Of a DNA stretch of 42,086 nt, positions 6,413 to 14,600 are shown piece after piece. Position 1 is the stretch's first letter, and each line of letters begins with the position of its first letter. The notes below the pieces were generated by a model that had not been told where the DNA came from, searched no databases, and saw nothing but the letters and a program-made list of their open reading frames with translations. Source of the DNA: a virus. The DNA lies in the IMG/VR virus record IMGVR_UViG_3300047360_000110, positions 1 through 42,086 of that record. One strand, 5' to 3'. The position numbers were made by a program, and so were the translations under genes.

Positions 6413-7371
6413 TGGGGTTGTTTGATGAGCGCATAGCGTACAAGCCGTTTGAATATCCTGATTACTATACAGAAGGGTGGCTTAAGCAAGCTCAGGCATT
6501 TTGGTTACATACTGAAATACCTATGCAGGGCGACATTAAAGATTGGAAAGAGAAATTAAATGATAAAGAGAAGAACTTGGTCGGAAACATATTACTCGGT
6601 TTCGCCCAGACAGAGTGTGCGGTATCAGACTACTGGACACAGAAGGTTGTCTCATGGTTTCCTAAACATGAGATACAGCAGATGGCAATGATGTTTGGTT
6701 CGCAAGAAACAATACATGCTGTAGCTTACAGTTATTTAAACGAAACATTAGGTCTTGAAGATTATGAAGCTTTTTTACACGAGCCAGCGACTGCTGGAAG
6801 GTTTGACAATCTGGTTAGTTATAGCGGCGCCGATCCTATTGGTATTGGCAAGTCTCTTGCTGTCTTTAGTGCTTTTGCTGAAGGGGTTAGCTTGTACTCT
6901 GCATTTGCTGTTCTCTATAGTTTTCAGTTAAGAAACTTACTGAAAGGTATAGGTCAACAAATGAAATGGAGTGTACGTGACGAGTCACTTCACAGCAAAA
7001 TGGGTTGTAAACTGTTCCGTGATATGTGCAACGAAACTCCTGGCTTATTAGAAGATTGTGAAGAAGATATATTAGAAGCTGCTAAGACTATGGTAGAATT
7101 AGAAGAAAAATATATTGAAAAAATGTTTGAGATGGGTGATATTGAAAACTTAAAAGCATCTGATCTTAAAGAGTTTATAAGAAAAAGAACAAATGAAAAA
7201 CTACAAGAACTTGGCTACCGAGCCTTCTTTGAAGTCAACAATAAAGCGGCTGATAACCTTGATTGGTTTTATCATCTTACCGGTGGTCATACTCATACAG
7301 ATTTCTTTGCTATTCGGTCAACTGATTACTCAAAGGCTAACGAAGGTGAAGACTTCGAAGACATTTGGTAG
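6412..7371 (+). CDS. nrdB: Ribonucleotide reductase class I, beta subunit
   Basis: This 319-aa protein is a class I NrdB. The di-metal ligands can be placed as Glu68 (FAQTECAVSDYW), Glu99 and His102 (QETIHAVAYSYL), Glu in AEGVSLY near 165, and Glu/His in RDESLH near 197. Tyr106 is seven residues after Glu99, as the radical Tyr122 is in E. coli, so this is a radical-Tyr enzyme rather than a Tyr-less class Ic type. The first ligand is Glu instead of the usual Asp. With NrdA (8363-10132) it reduces ribonucleotides to deoxyribonucleotides for phage DNA synthesis. Three small genes lie between the subunits, an unusual spacing for nrdB-nrdA. Confidence 0.95.
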   Translation: MGLFDERIAYKPFEYPDYYTEGWLKQAQAFWLHTEIPMQGDIKDWKEKLNDKEKNLVGNILLGFAQTECAVSDYWTQKVVSWFPKHEIQQMAMMFGSQETIHAVAYSYLNETLGLEDYEAFLHEPATAGRFDNLVSYSGADPIGIGKSLAVFSAFAEGVSLYSAFAVLYSFQLRNLLKGIGQQMKWSVRDESLHSKMGCKLFRDMCNETPGLLEDCEEDILEAAKTMVELEEKYIEKMFEMGDIENLKASDLKEFIRKRTNEKLQELGYRAFFEVNNKAADNLDWFYHLTGGHTHTDFFAIRSTDYSKANEGEDFEDIW

Positions 7372-7394
7372 GCTGCTAGACAAAGAAGATATTA

Positions 7395-7952
7395 ATGATA
7401 TATATTAAAGACGATTTTTTACCATTACCTCTATACAAAGAACTTATAAATTTTTGTGACGAGTTTAAAGAAGTAAAAACTCCAGGCAAATCTTTCTGGA
7501 TTAAGGAACTTCCATCAGAGCTAACACACTACATAGAAAGATCTTTAAAAGAGTTAGAAGGTAGAGATATTAAAAGTATATTATGCTTTGCTAGAGAAGC
7601 TAAAGAAGGACAAGATAATGAATGGCGTATACATAATGATACAATAATTGAAGGCCAACAACCTGATAGAGCTATAGTGTTATATGTAAAAGCTAATGAA
7701 GATAAATTAAACGGTACAGCTTTTTGGGAGCATGAAAACTATGGTCACACCTACAACGAATCAAGTCCAGAAGAATTTAATCGTATGCTTACTGAAGATG
7801 CAAACGATAAATCAAAGTGGAAATTAAACTCAGTTGTAGGTTATAGAGATAATAGACTGTTGTCATATCCTTGTAATTATTTTCATAGTAAATATCCAAA
7901 TGAATATAAAGATCAACGTATAGTTGTGGTAATGTTTTATAAACACTTATGA
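7395..7952 (+). CDS. 2-oxoglutarate/Fe(II)-dependent dioxygenase
   Basis: This 185-aa protein has the prolyl-4-hydroxylase-like double-stranded beta-helix pattern. The iron-binding HxD is at His80 and Asp82 (WRIHND), the distal His is at 164 (NYFHSKYP), and the 2-oxoglutarate-binding Arg is at 175 (DQRIVVVMFY). All three iron ligands and the Arg are present, so it should be active. The substrate cannot be read from sequence; candidates are a protein side chain or a modified base. It sits between nrdB and nrdA in one operon and overlaps the following gene by ATGA. The start at 7395 is the only ATG that keeps the conserved IYIKDDFLP opening strand. Confidence 0.82.
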   Translation: MIYIKDDFLPLPLYKELINFCDEFKEVKTPGKSFWIKELPSELTHYIERSLKELEGRDIKSILCFAREAKEGQDNEWRIHNDTIIEGQQPDRAIVLYVKANEDKLNGTAFWEHENYGHTYNESSPEEFNRMLTEDANDKSKWKLNSVVGYRDNRLLSYPCNYFHSKYPNEYKDQRIVVVMFYKHL

Positions 7953-8176
7953 AAGAAAGTAAATTAATTGAAATGCAAAAAAAGATAGAGTCTCTTGGTA
8001 GAGTAGCTGAGCTATTGCTTGGAGAAATATCAGCAATGAAAACTTTATCTTATGGCACACATGAAACTTTAAAATTAATGCCAGGTTATGAACAAGCTAT
8101 CGAACAAATTAAAGAGAAAGTGGCTGAAGAGCCTAGTGATGGAACGCCGTCTGACACCGACGGAAAGACTAGCTAA
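7949..8176 (+). CDS. Small helical protein, unknown function
   Basis: The 75-aa product is helical for residues 1-58, with a heptad-like pattern (LIEMQKKIESLGRVAELLLGEI) and a conserved-looking patch THETLKLMPGYEQAIEQIK, followed by a short acidic, disordered tail. It starts within the dioxygenase stop (ATGA) and overlaps the next gene by 38 bases. It may be an adaptor or an oligomerisation helix pair for one of the enzymes beside it, but I recognise no family. Confidence 0.6.
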   Translation: MKESKLIEMQKKIESLGRVAELLLGEISAMKTLSYGTHETLKLMPGYEQAIEQIKEKVAEEPSDGTPSDTDGKTS

Positions 8177-8366
8177 TAGATTAGGATATATGGGGACTGG
8201 GTTTTTTGTAACAGCTCCCCATATGTTACCTGATACACCAGGTGTAGTAATATATTTTTTAGCTGGTTTGTTTTGCACGCCACAAGTTTGGGTAGCAAAG
8301 CAATGGAACTTAGTAATAGTAAACTTAAATGTAATGATAGCGTACGCGCTACTATTTTTTAAATGA
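8139..8366 (+). CDS. Small integral membrane protein
   Basis: The 75-aa protein starts MERRLTPTERL. I chose the ATG at 8139 over the in-frame ATG at 8088 because the extra upstream part is inside the preceding gene and is merely Lys-rich. Two or three membrane segments are visible: a possible short one at 17-30, then 33-51 (PGVVIYFLAGLF) and 56-74 (NLVIVNLNVMIAYALLFF). The N-terminus is basic and would stay in the cytoplasm. The stop overlaps the nrdA start (ATGATG). It could be a membrane anchor or an inhibitor of host processes. Its place in the early operon argues against a lysis role. Confidence 0.62.
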   Translation: MERRLTPTERLANRLGYMGTGFFVTAPHMLPDTPGVVIYFLAGLFCTPQVWVAKQWNLVIVNLNVMIAYALLFFK

Positions 8367-10132
8367 TGTGGAATAACGATTGGAAAAAAGGTGTCGACTA
8401 TCCTGTTTGGGGTGACACTGATGTATATAAAAAAACTATAGCAGGAGGTTACTTATTACCATGGGAATCACCACGTGATGCATACATGCGTGTAGCTAGT
8501 ACAGTTGCTAAGCGTTTGTATAAGCCAGAACTAACGGATACTTTCTTTGATTACATATGGAAAGGTTGGTTGTGCTTAGCGTCGCCAGTGTTATCTAACA
8601 CAGGTACTGATCGTGGTTTACCTATTAGTTGTTTTGGTATTGATGTTGGCGATAGCATACACGACATTGGTACTAAAAATTTAGAGATGATGTTACTCGC
8701 AAAGCACGGCGGCGGAGTTGGCATTGGTATTAATATGATTAGACCCGCCGGCGCAACAATAACAGGCAATGGAACATCAGACGGAGTCGTACCCTTCTGC
8801 AAGATATACGATTCAACAATACTTGCTACAAATCAAGGATCAGTTAGACGCGGAGCTGCTAGCGTCAATATCAACATTGAGCACGACGATTTCGACGAGT
8901 GGCTTGAAATACGAGAACCTAAAGGCGATGTCAACAGACAATCGCTTAACCTACATCAATGCGCAGTTGTTGGTGACAAGTTTATGCGTCGTCTTGAACA
9001 AGGCGATGCGGAAGCTAGAAGCAGATGGAGTAAATTACTTAGAAAGCGAAAGTCAACTGGAGAACCGTATATATTGTTTAAAGGAAATACTAACAAAGCA
9101 AATCCAGCAGCTTACAAAGACAACGCATTAAAAGTTCATATGACTAATATCTGTAGTGAGATAGTATTACATACAGATGAGTCACATAGTTTTGTATGTT
9201 GCTTGAGTAGTTTAAATGTTACTAAATATGAAGAGTGGAAAAATACAAACCTTATCTACGACGCTATATGGTTTCTTGATGGAGTGTTGGAGGAGTTTAT
9301 TCAAAAAGCTAAAGGGCTTAAAGGCTTTGGAAACTCTGTACGATCTGCAGAGAAAGGCAGAGCACTTGGCTTGGGAGTCCTTGGTTGGCATACGTACTTG
9401 CAACAAAACGGTGTACCCTTCGAAGGATTACAAGCACAGTTCCAGACAAGACGTATATTTAGCCAAATTAAAATTGAATCTGAGCGAGCATCAAGAGCGT
9501 TGGCTGAGGTTTATGGCGAACCTCTTTGGTGTCGTGGCACTGGCTTTCGTAACACTCATCTTAGGGCTGTTGCTCCTACTGTGTCTAATAGTAAGCTTGC
9601 CGGTAATGTTAGTCCTGGTATTGAGCCTTGGGCCGCTAATGTTTTCACTGAACAAAGCGCGAAGGGTACGTTCATTAGGAAAAACAAAGAGCTAGAAAAA
9701 GTATTACGTAAAGCAAGTATAAATACTAAAGAAACTTGGGATAAAATCCTAGAAGACGGAGGTAGTATACAAGACATTAAACAACTAGACGATTTTGGTT
9801 ATGTAAATGGTAAGTTAGTACGTCTTTCTGAGCATGACACGTTAGATCTAACGGGCTTTGATAAAGTTAAAGATGTATTCAAAACATTTAAAGAAATAAA
9901 TCAATTAGAGCTTGTAAATCAAGCTGGCATACGTCAGCAGTATATTGACCAGTCAGTTAGTTTAAACTTAGCTTTTCCTTCCGAGGCTACACCAAAGTGG
10001 ATCAATCAAGTTCACATGGACGCTTGGAAAAAAGGTATTAAGACATTATACTATATGCGCACTGAATCAGTGTTGCGAGGTGATATAGCAGCAAGCGCTA
10101 TGGACCCAGACTGTTTAGCTTGTGATGGATAA
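8363..10132 (+). CDS. nrdA: Ribonucleotide reductase class I, alpha subunit (no ATP cone)
   Basis: This 589-aa catalytic subunit has the expected residues: Cys90 (ISCFG), Asn262/Cys264/Glu266 in NICSE, redox partner Cys279 in VCCLSSLN, the Tyr563/Tyr564 pair in LYYMRT for radical transfer, and a C-terminal CLAC (Cys584, Cys587) for re-reduction. It begins directly in the catalytic domain, without the roughly 90-residue N-terminal ATP cone found in cellular NrdA, and is correspondingly short. Loss of the cone removes dATP feedback inhibition, which suits unlimited dNTP production in infection. It ends the left arm; an inverted repeat and a terminator follow. Confidence 0.95.
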   Translation: MMWNNDWKKGVDYPVWGDTDVYKKTIAGGYLLPWESPRDAYMRVASTVAKRLYKPELTDTFFDYIWKGWLCLASPVLSNTGTDRGLPISCFGIDVGDSIHDIGTKNLEMMLLAKHGGGVGIGINMIRPAGATITGNGTSDGVVPFCKIYDSTILATNQGSVRRGAASVNINIEHDDFDEWLEIREPKGDVNRQSLNLHQCAVVGDKFMRRLEQGDAEARSRWSKLLRKRKSTGEPYILFKGNTNKANPAAYKDNALKVHMTNICSEIVLHTDESHSFVCCLSSLNVTKYEEWKNTNLIYDAIWFLDGVLEEFIQKAKGLKGFGNSVRSAEKGRALGLGVLGWHTYLQQNGVPFEGLQAQFQTRRIFSQIKIESERASRALAEVYGEPLWCRGTGFRNTHLRAVAPTVSNSKLAGNVSPGIEPWAANVFTEQSAKGTFIRKNKELEKVLRKASINTKETWDKILEDGGSIQDIKQLDDFGYVNGKLVRLSEHDTLDLTGFDKVKDVFKTFKEINQLELVNQAGIRQQYIDQSVSLNLAFPSEATPKWINQVHMDAWKKGIKTLYYMRTESVLRGDIAASAMDPDCLACDG

Positions 10133-10182
10133 ACTTAAATAATGCTAACTGCTATTTAAGTTTTACTGAATAAACTTAAATA
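10131..10182. repeat. Inverted/direct repeat of AAACTTAAATA after nrdA
   Basis: AAACTTAAATA occurs at 10131-10141 and 10172-10182, and its exact reverse complement TATTTAAGTTT lies at 10153-10163. The first copy and the inverted copy can form an 11-bp hairpin with an 11-base loop that overlaps the nrdA stop region. The second direct copy runs into the A-tract of the terminator. This may be a weak first terminator or an mRNA 3' end stabiliser. Confidence 0.6.
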
Positions 10183-10217
10183 AAAAAAAGGGCTCTCTTT
10201 CGAGGGCCCTTTCTTTA
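10182..10217. terminator. Bidirectional intrinsic terminator between convergent arms
   Basis: A hairpin with an 11-bp stem pairs AAAGGGCTCTC (10187-10197) with GAGGGCCCTTT (10202-10212) around a TTTC loop, with one T-G wobble. An A-tract (10182-10189) lies on the left and becomes the U-tract for - strand transcripts. CTTTATTA lies on the right for + strand transcripts. It is placed exactly between the ends of nrdA (+) and the two-TM lysis gene (-), so it should stop both operons. Confidence 0.85.
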
Positions 10218-10247
10218 TTAGGAACTGTTGGGTATGGTACGCCCATT

Positions 10248-10613
10248 TTATTTTGTTCCTATTTTATTTTTAAATATAAAGTTTTCACCTGACACAGCAA
10301 GTTTATCAATCACTTCAGTCTGTGTTTCTCTAAGTAGCTTTTCAAGTTTATCTTTTTCAACAACCATACCAGCTACTTTATCTTCTAATGCTTCATTCCT
10401 TGCTTTCAAAGACTCTAACTCTTCAGGATTCTTACCTATGAAAGTGTATATGACGACTGATAAACTTCCGACAAGCATACCTACAATCACTTTAAATATA
10501 TCGTTATTTGTTTCTGGTATTTCTTTAAACGCAAGAAACAATAATAACGCCATAACCATTGCAAACACTGTGGCTGCTCCTAAATATCCTCTTAACTCTT
10601 TATTTCTAAACAT
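10248..10613 (-). CDS. Two-TM protein with coiled coil, putative holin
   Basis: The 121-aa protein has a basic N-terminus, two hydrophobic membrane segments (10-30 and 38-60) and a charged coiled-coil tail (62-105, with ELESLKARNEALEDKV). This layout suits a holin or holin-associated lysis protein. It is the last gene of the - strand late operon and follows the M15 endopeptidase by only 9 bases, as in a lysis cassette. A spanin-like role is less likely because there is no lipobox and there are two adjacent TM segments. A separate GTA-type holin is encoded at 40568-40966, so which one sets lysis timing is unclear. Confidence 0.6.
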   Translation of the reverse strand: MFRNKELRGYLGAATVFAMVMALLLFLAFKEIPETNNDIFKVIVGMLVGSLSVVIYTFIGKNPEELESLKARNEALEDKVAGMVVEKDKLEKLLRETQTEVIDKLAVSGENFIFKNKIGTK

Positions 10614-10622
10614 ATTTATTAT

Positions 10623-10976
10623 TTAATAAGTCCAAATAACATTTGGAGCTTTGTCCGTATCAATATCTATGTGTATAAAGTTCTTGGCAATACCAATTCT
10701 ATTTATACCGTACTTTAAAAATAATTCAATAAGATTAAATCTCTCTCTACTCTCGCTGCAAGCTATATCTACAGCTAAACCTTTTAAATGTGACGACGCA
10801 GGTTTCCCTCCAACCTTTTCGTTATGAGCTTCAGTGCGGTAACCAGAGTTAACATGTATAGGTTTACCATACTCTTCACGTATCATGTCTAACTTACTAA
10901 GCATTTCTTTGCTCATCATCTGCCCACTACCCTGTATATCAGGTGAATCAAACTCTTCGTATTCAAAATATTTCAT
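10623..10976 (-). CDS. Peptidase M15 family endolysin (cell wall peptidase)
   Basis: This 117-aa single-domain protein matches the M15_3 peptidases (D-Ala-D-Ala or L-Ala-D-Glu type). Conserved features are HVNSGYRTEAHN (41-52), the zinc ligands His63 and Asp70 (SSHLKGLAVD), and His102 in FIHIDID. All three zinc ligands are present. It should cut the peptide part of host peptidoglycan at lysis, with access provided by the adjacent two-TM protein. There is no signal peptide, so a holin is needed. It lies 2 bases after the preceding gene. It could also act as a tail-borne wall peptidase, but its size and neighbours favour lysis. Confidence 0.85.
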   Translation of the reverse strand: MKYFEYEEFDSPDIQGSGQMMSKEMLSKLDMIREEYGKPIHVNSGYRTEAHNEKVGGKPASSHLKGLAVDIACSESRERFNLIELFLKYGINRIGIAKNFIHIDIDTDKAPNVIWTY

Positions 10977-10978
10977 AA

Positions 10979-11383
10979 TTATTTTCCGCAGGGTTCTCCT
11001 GTTGCTACATTAATCCAATTTTCTTTTTCAAACCAATCGCGTAACGTTGCTCCTTTTTTACGAGCTCCCTTTACATTTGATTTGCTAGATCTTTTATAAT
11101 CACCTTTGGCAGCCGCGTTACGTTTAGCTCTAACGACTTTATCTTTTTCAGCTTTACTCATCGACCTTACCTTTGAAGCAGGTAGACATACTTTTTTAGT
11201 TCCGCCACCTTTTACTTTACTTTTCTTTTCTAACGGAGACGTCCTAAGATCTTCAGCTTTTTTTAAAGCAACTTTATTACCAGTACCAATACCATAGCTA
11301 GCAACACGCTGCCTCATTTTATTCGCCTCGTCTCCGTGTAACGCTGTAGCCCAACAGTGAGCTAATGGACTTTTGTCACTCAT
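10979..11383 (-). CDS. Cys-motif protein of the WF..W..PCG type (DUF5872-like)
   Basis: The 134-aa protein is strongly basic. It has an N-terminal part with one Cys (LAHCWATALHGDEANKMRQR), a central KVCLPASKVRSMSKAEKDK block with a basic helix, and a C-terminal TLRDWFEKENW ending in GEPCGK. The last two blocks resemble a family found in diverse large viruses and bacteria (I believe DUF5872), but there the WF..W..PCG part normally comes before the Cys-Pro-Ala block, so the order looks swapped. The function is unknown. It overlaps the next small gene upstream by ATGA. Confidence 0.6.
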   Translation of the reverse strand: MSDKSPLAHCWATALHGDEANKMRQRVASYGIGTGNKVALKKAEDLRTSPLEKKSKVKGGGTKKVCLPASKVRSMSKAEKDKVVRAKRNAAAKGDYKRSSKSNVKGARKKGATLRDWFEKENWINVATGEPCGK

Positions 11384-11520
11384 TTCTTTTTATTTTTACC
11401 CATTTTACTAGGGCCACCGGCTTTAGTACATCTTACACCCCAACCAGAGGCGTAAGCGCTAGGCCATACTTCAAACTTCTTTTTTGCTGCAGCTTTGCAG
11501 GGTCCACTAATTTTTCCCAT
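11380..11520 (-). CDS. Tiny PSAYAS-motif protein
   Basis: This 46-aa basic protein carries the pattern KFEVWPSAYASGWGVRC and a Gly/Lys-rich tail. The PSAYA...C motif is familiar from small proteins in large viruses and marine phages that co-occur with the Cys-motif family of the next gene. The ATG is at 11520 and the TGA at 11380 overlaps the start of the next gene, so the two are co-translated. Two Cys (8 and 31) could bind a metal alone or with the partner. The function is unknown. Confidence 0.6.
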   Translation of the reverse strand: MGKISGPCKAAAKKKFEVWPSAYASGWGVRCTKAGGPSKMGKNKKK

Positions 11521-11674
11521 GACTTTGTTTTTTAAGATCTATCCATTTACTAATCGTATAACCAATAGTTACAATCAATAAAAATATTTTTAATCCCATT
11601 TCTATGTTTGTAAAAGTTGTCACACCTAACGTTGATCCGTTAATAAAATATAGTTTTAATTGTTGTAAATCCAT
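11507..11674 (-). CDS. Single-TM small membrane protein
   Basis: The 55-aa product begins MDLQQLKLYF and has one clear membrane segment (about 25-44, GLKIFLLIVTIGYT) followed by a basic tail (KWIDLKKQSHGKN), so the C-terminus should face the cytoplasm. It starts 5 bases after the stop of the giant virion protein and overlaps the PSAYAS gene by 14 bases. Small one-TM proteins next to lysis genes can be pinholins or lysis regulators. This is a positional guess only. Confidence 0.58.
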   Translation of the reverse strand: MDLQQLKLYFINGSTLGVTTFTNIEMGLKIFLLIVTIGYTISKWIDLKKQSHGKN

Positions 11675-11678
11675 TTGA

Positions 11679-14600
11679 CTATTTTTTTACTTTACGTTTT
11701 TTTACTTTACGTTTTTTTACTTTTCTTTTTTGTGTTTTCTTTTTTTCTTCTTCTATACCTATTTCCCAATCTTGCCAACCACCAAGCAAGGCTAATCTTT
11801 CCCATGTTTCAAGCTCGCTATCAGAAGCTTTAGTAAGGTTGTTTATTTTCTTAACTGCTCTGTCCATAGGTATGTTAGTTGTAGCTGACACCACGTTACC
11901 TACAGCTAAGTAAGCTGGGTTATCTAATCCCCAACCACCATTAATCATTTCATCTTTATCCCACTTAAACGATCTTGCAGCTTGATTTATTTTAGATAAC
12001 TTAGAAGATATAGGTGGAGCTATTCTTTGTAAGTCAGCACCAACCTTTTCGTAATTAGGATTATCTTTTTGTGACTCTTTAACTATACGCATTATAGCGT
12101 TTTTAGTTACTGACAATACGCCTCCTGCCACACCTGTACCTCTTAATAAAGAATCAGCCATGCCATTAGCTATACTAATATACTTATCTTTTTTCTCTTC
12201 ATCTTCTGGCTCTTCATCATCAAAAGCAAAAGCAAACAAAGCTTGTTGCAAAGCGTTAAATAATAAGTTTTGTACAGTAGAGTAATAAATTATTTTACTT
12301 ATGTTTGTTTTTCTATCACCTCTATTGTTTTTAAGATCACGTACAGATTTGTCTATTATTCTAGCATACTGAGATGGTGTGTTTTGAAAAGCTAGTATTA
12401 ATCTACCAAGCGGACCAGCTTGTTGCATTGATATACGGTCTGGTCTTGATGATTGCTGTGACTCTTCAGCTGTCTCTCTAAAATCTTCAAACGCTTGAGT
12501 CTCAGCTTCAGCTTGAGACATTCCTTGTTTCATTAAAGATTTTATCCTGTTTCTGTAGAACGTAGCACCACCAGACGCAATAGCAAAACTATCTGCTACT
12601 TGTGTAGGTGTAAAACCAAACTGTAGTAGCTTACTTATTACAGCGCGCGGTCCACCTTTTTTAGCCATGTCAGCAATGTCTGCTTCGTTTACATTCATAC
12701 GTAAACCAGATCTTCTAGCTTTTAAGAAGTCAGAATTTATAAGCTTAGAAAAGTCTGACCAGTATTGTTTTTGATTTGCAAAAGCTTTCGCTGCAGCTAG
12801 CGGGTTGTTATCTGTAAAGTTTAAAAAGTTTATAGAAGATAAATTCTGTAACAACGATGATCTAGAGTTGAAGAACATAATAGCCCCAATACTACCTTGC
12901 AACCAGTCTGTAAATCTAGCTGTTAAACTATCATCAGAGAAATTTCTATTTCGACCAGTCTCCATTCTGCCTAACATGTTCTCCATAGCTTTACGCCACT
13001 TCTTACCGTACGCAGCTTCAAGTTTATTCATATTCTTTTCAGAGAATATAACATCTACATTGTTTTGCCATTGAGTTAAATACTTAGCTCTAACACCTGT
13101 ATTTATACTTTCTTGTATGTCAGTTGTTATTGTACCAGCTGGCCAACCTTCTTTAGGTTTAGTGTATTCACCTTTTTGTATAGCAATGACTTGGTCAGCA
13201 AACACTTGAAGATCAGCGTTTTCGGTTACATACTCTGTTAACTCTTTTAAATCTTGCTTACTAATACCAGGAACCTCATAACCTAGTTTGTTCCAAATAT
13301 AAACACGTACAGCTTGCTCGCGGCTATATGGTTCACCAGGTATTTTCTTGCGTAGGTTTTTAGGTACAAAGCCTAATTGTTTTTTCAAAGCTCTGTAGTC
13401 CTGCATAACGCTGAGTCTAGCATTATCAATATCATTAACAGCTCTAGCGTAAGGATCTATTAAGTGTTTTTTGTACCAAGCCATTTGAGCGTCGCCAAGT
13501 TTACCTTTGCTAAGAGTTTCGTATAGTAAACCTATAAAGTCTTGAGCTGAGTATGGTATACCTCTAAACACTCTGCCAAGCGATGCTCCAGCTACCTCTG
13601 CTTTTACTTTCTTGTATTCTTTTTCAGATGCAATACCAGTTGTTTGTTCTAATATTGTATTAAAATCTGCGTCTAGTTTTTCTGGACTGCTAGCTTTTCT
13701 AAACGCTTGTTGTGTTTTTGATTTAACATCTAAAACTTCTAATGCGTTTTGTACAGCTTTAACATTTTTATAAGCGTCATCTGCAAAGTAAAAATCATTG
13801 TAACCCTCTGCAGCTTTACCTACAACCCATCGCGCTTTAGCTTCAGGCGTACTATTACCTAAACCTACAATATTTTTAAGAGGTATGTCTAAACCTATCG
13901 CTTTTAAAAACTCATGTATAGGCTCTGCAGCTGCCTGTGTTCTAGCTGTAAGAATAAATACATTATTATTACCAAACTTTCTATTACGAGCTACGGCTTT
14001 TTCAAACATAGGACCTTTAGCTCCTTTAGTAACCTTTTCAAACTCACTAAAATCAAACTCAGCTCCTTGCTGAAGCATATCTTCACCTTGCTTAGCAAAT
14101 TCTTCTGCGTTTAAAACACCTTCTGTTCCATCAGGCATTGTGTATAGTACGTTAGATTTAGTTGTAGCAAGTGTATCGTCAAAATCCCACACGCTTATGC
14201 CTTTAGGTTTAGCGCTTGCTTTTCTAGCATTAGCTATAGCCGTGTCTATCGTGTCCATCACAGCGATAGTTTGTTCAACTGGACTACCAGGGACTTTAGC
14301 CATTACTTGTAACTTTTGCTCTGCATCAAGAGCTTCGTAAGAAGTAAGTTTGCCTGCTTTAACAGCATCAGAATTAGCTTGCTCAGGAAACATTTGTCTA
14401 GCAACGACATCAACCATACCAAAAGGATCGAAAGTGCTAGGGTCTTCTATACGAACATTGCTAGGTATTTTACTATTATTTCTAGACGATGCCTTTGATT
14501 TAGATTTTAACTTAGTAAATTCATTTAAATACTTTTGAGCGCTTTCAGGAGTTCGGTTACCTTGAATAACTTCAGCTACCAATTGATTTTGTTGTGCAAC

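Noticed and set aside
6412-7371. Class Ic (tyrosine-less) ribonucleotide reductase
   Set aside because: The first ligand is Glu, as in class Ic, but Tyr106 is present at the normal radical position.
10228-10626. 132-codon + strand frame opposite the two-TM lysis gene
   Set aside because: It is antisense to the better-supported - strand gene, and its start falls just past the terminator with no promoter signal.
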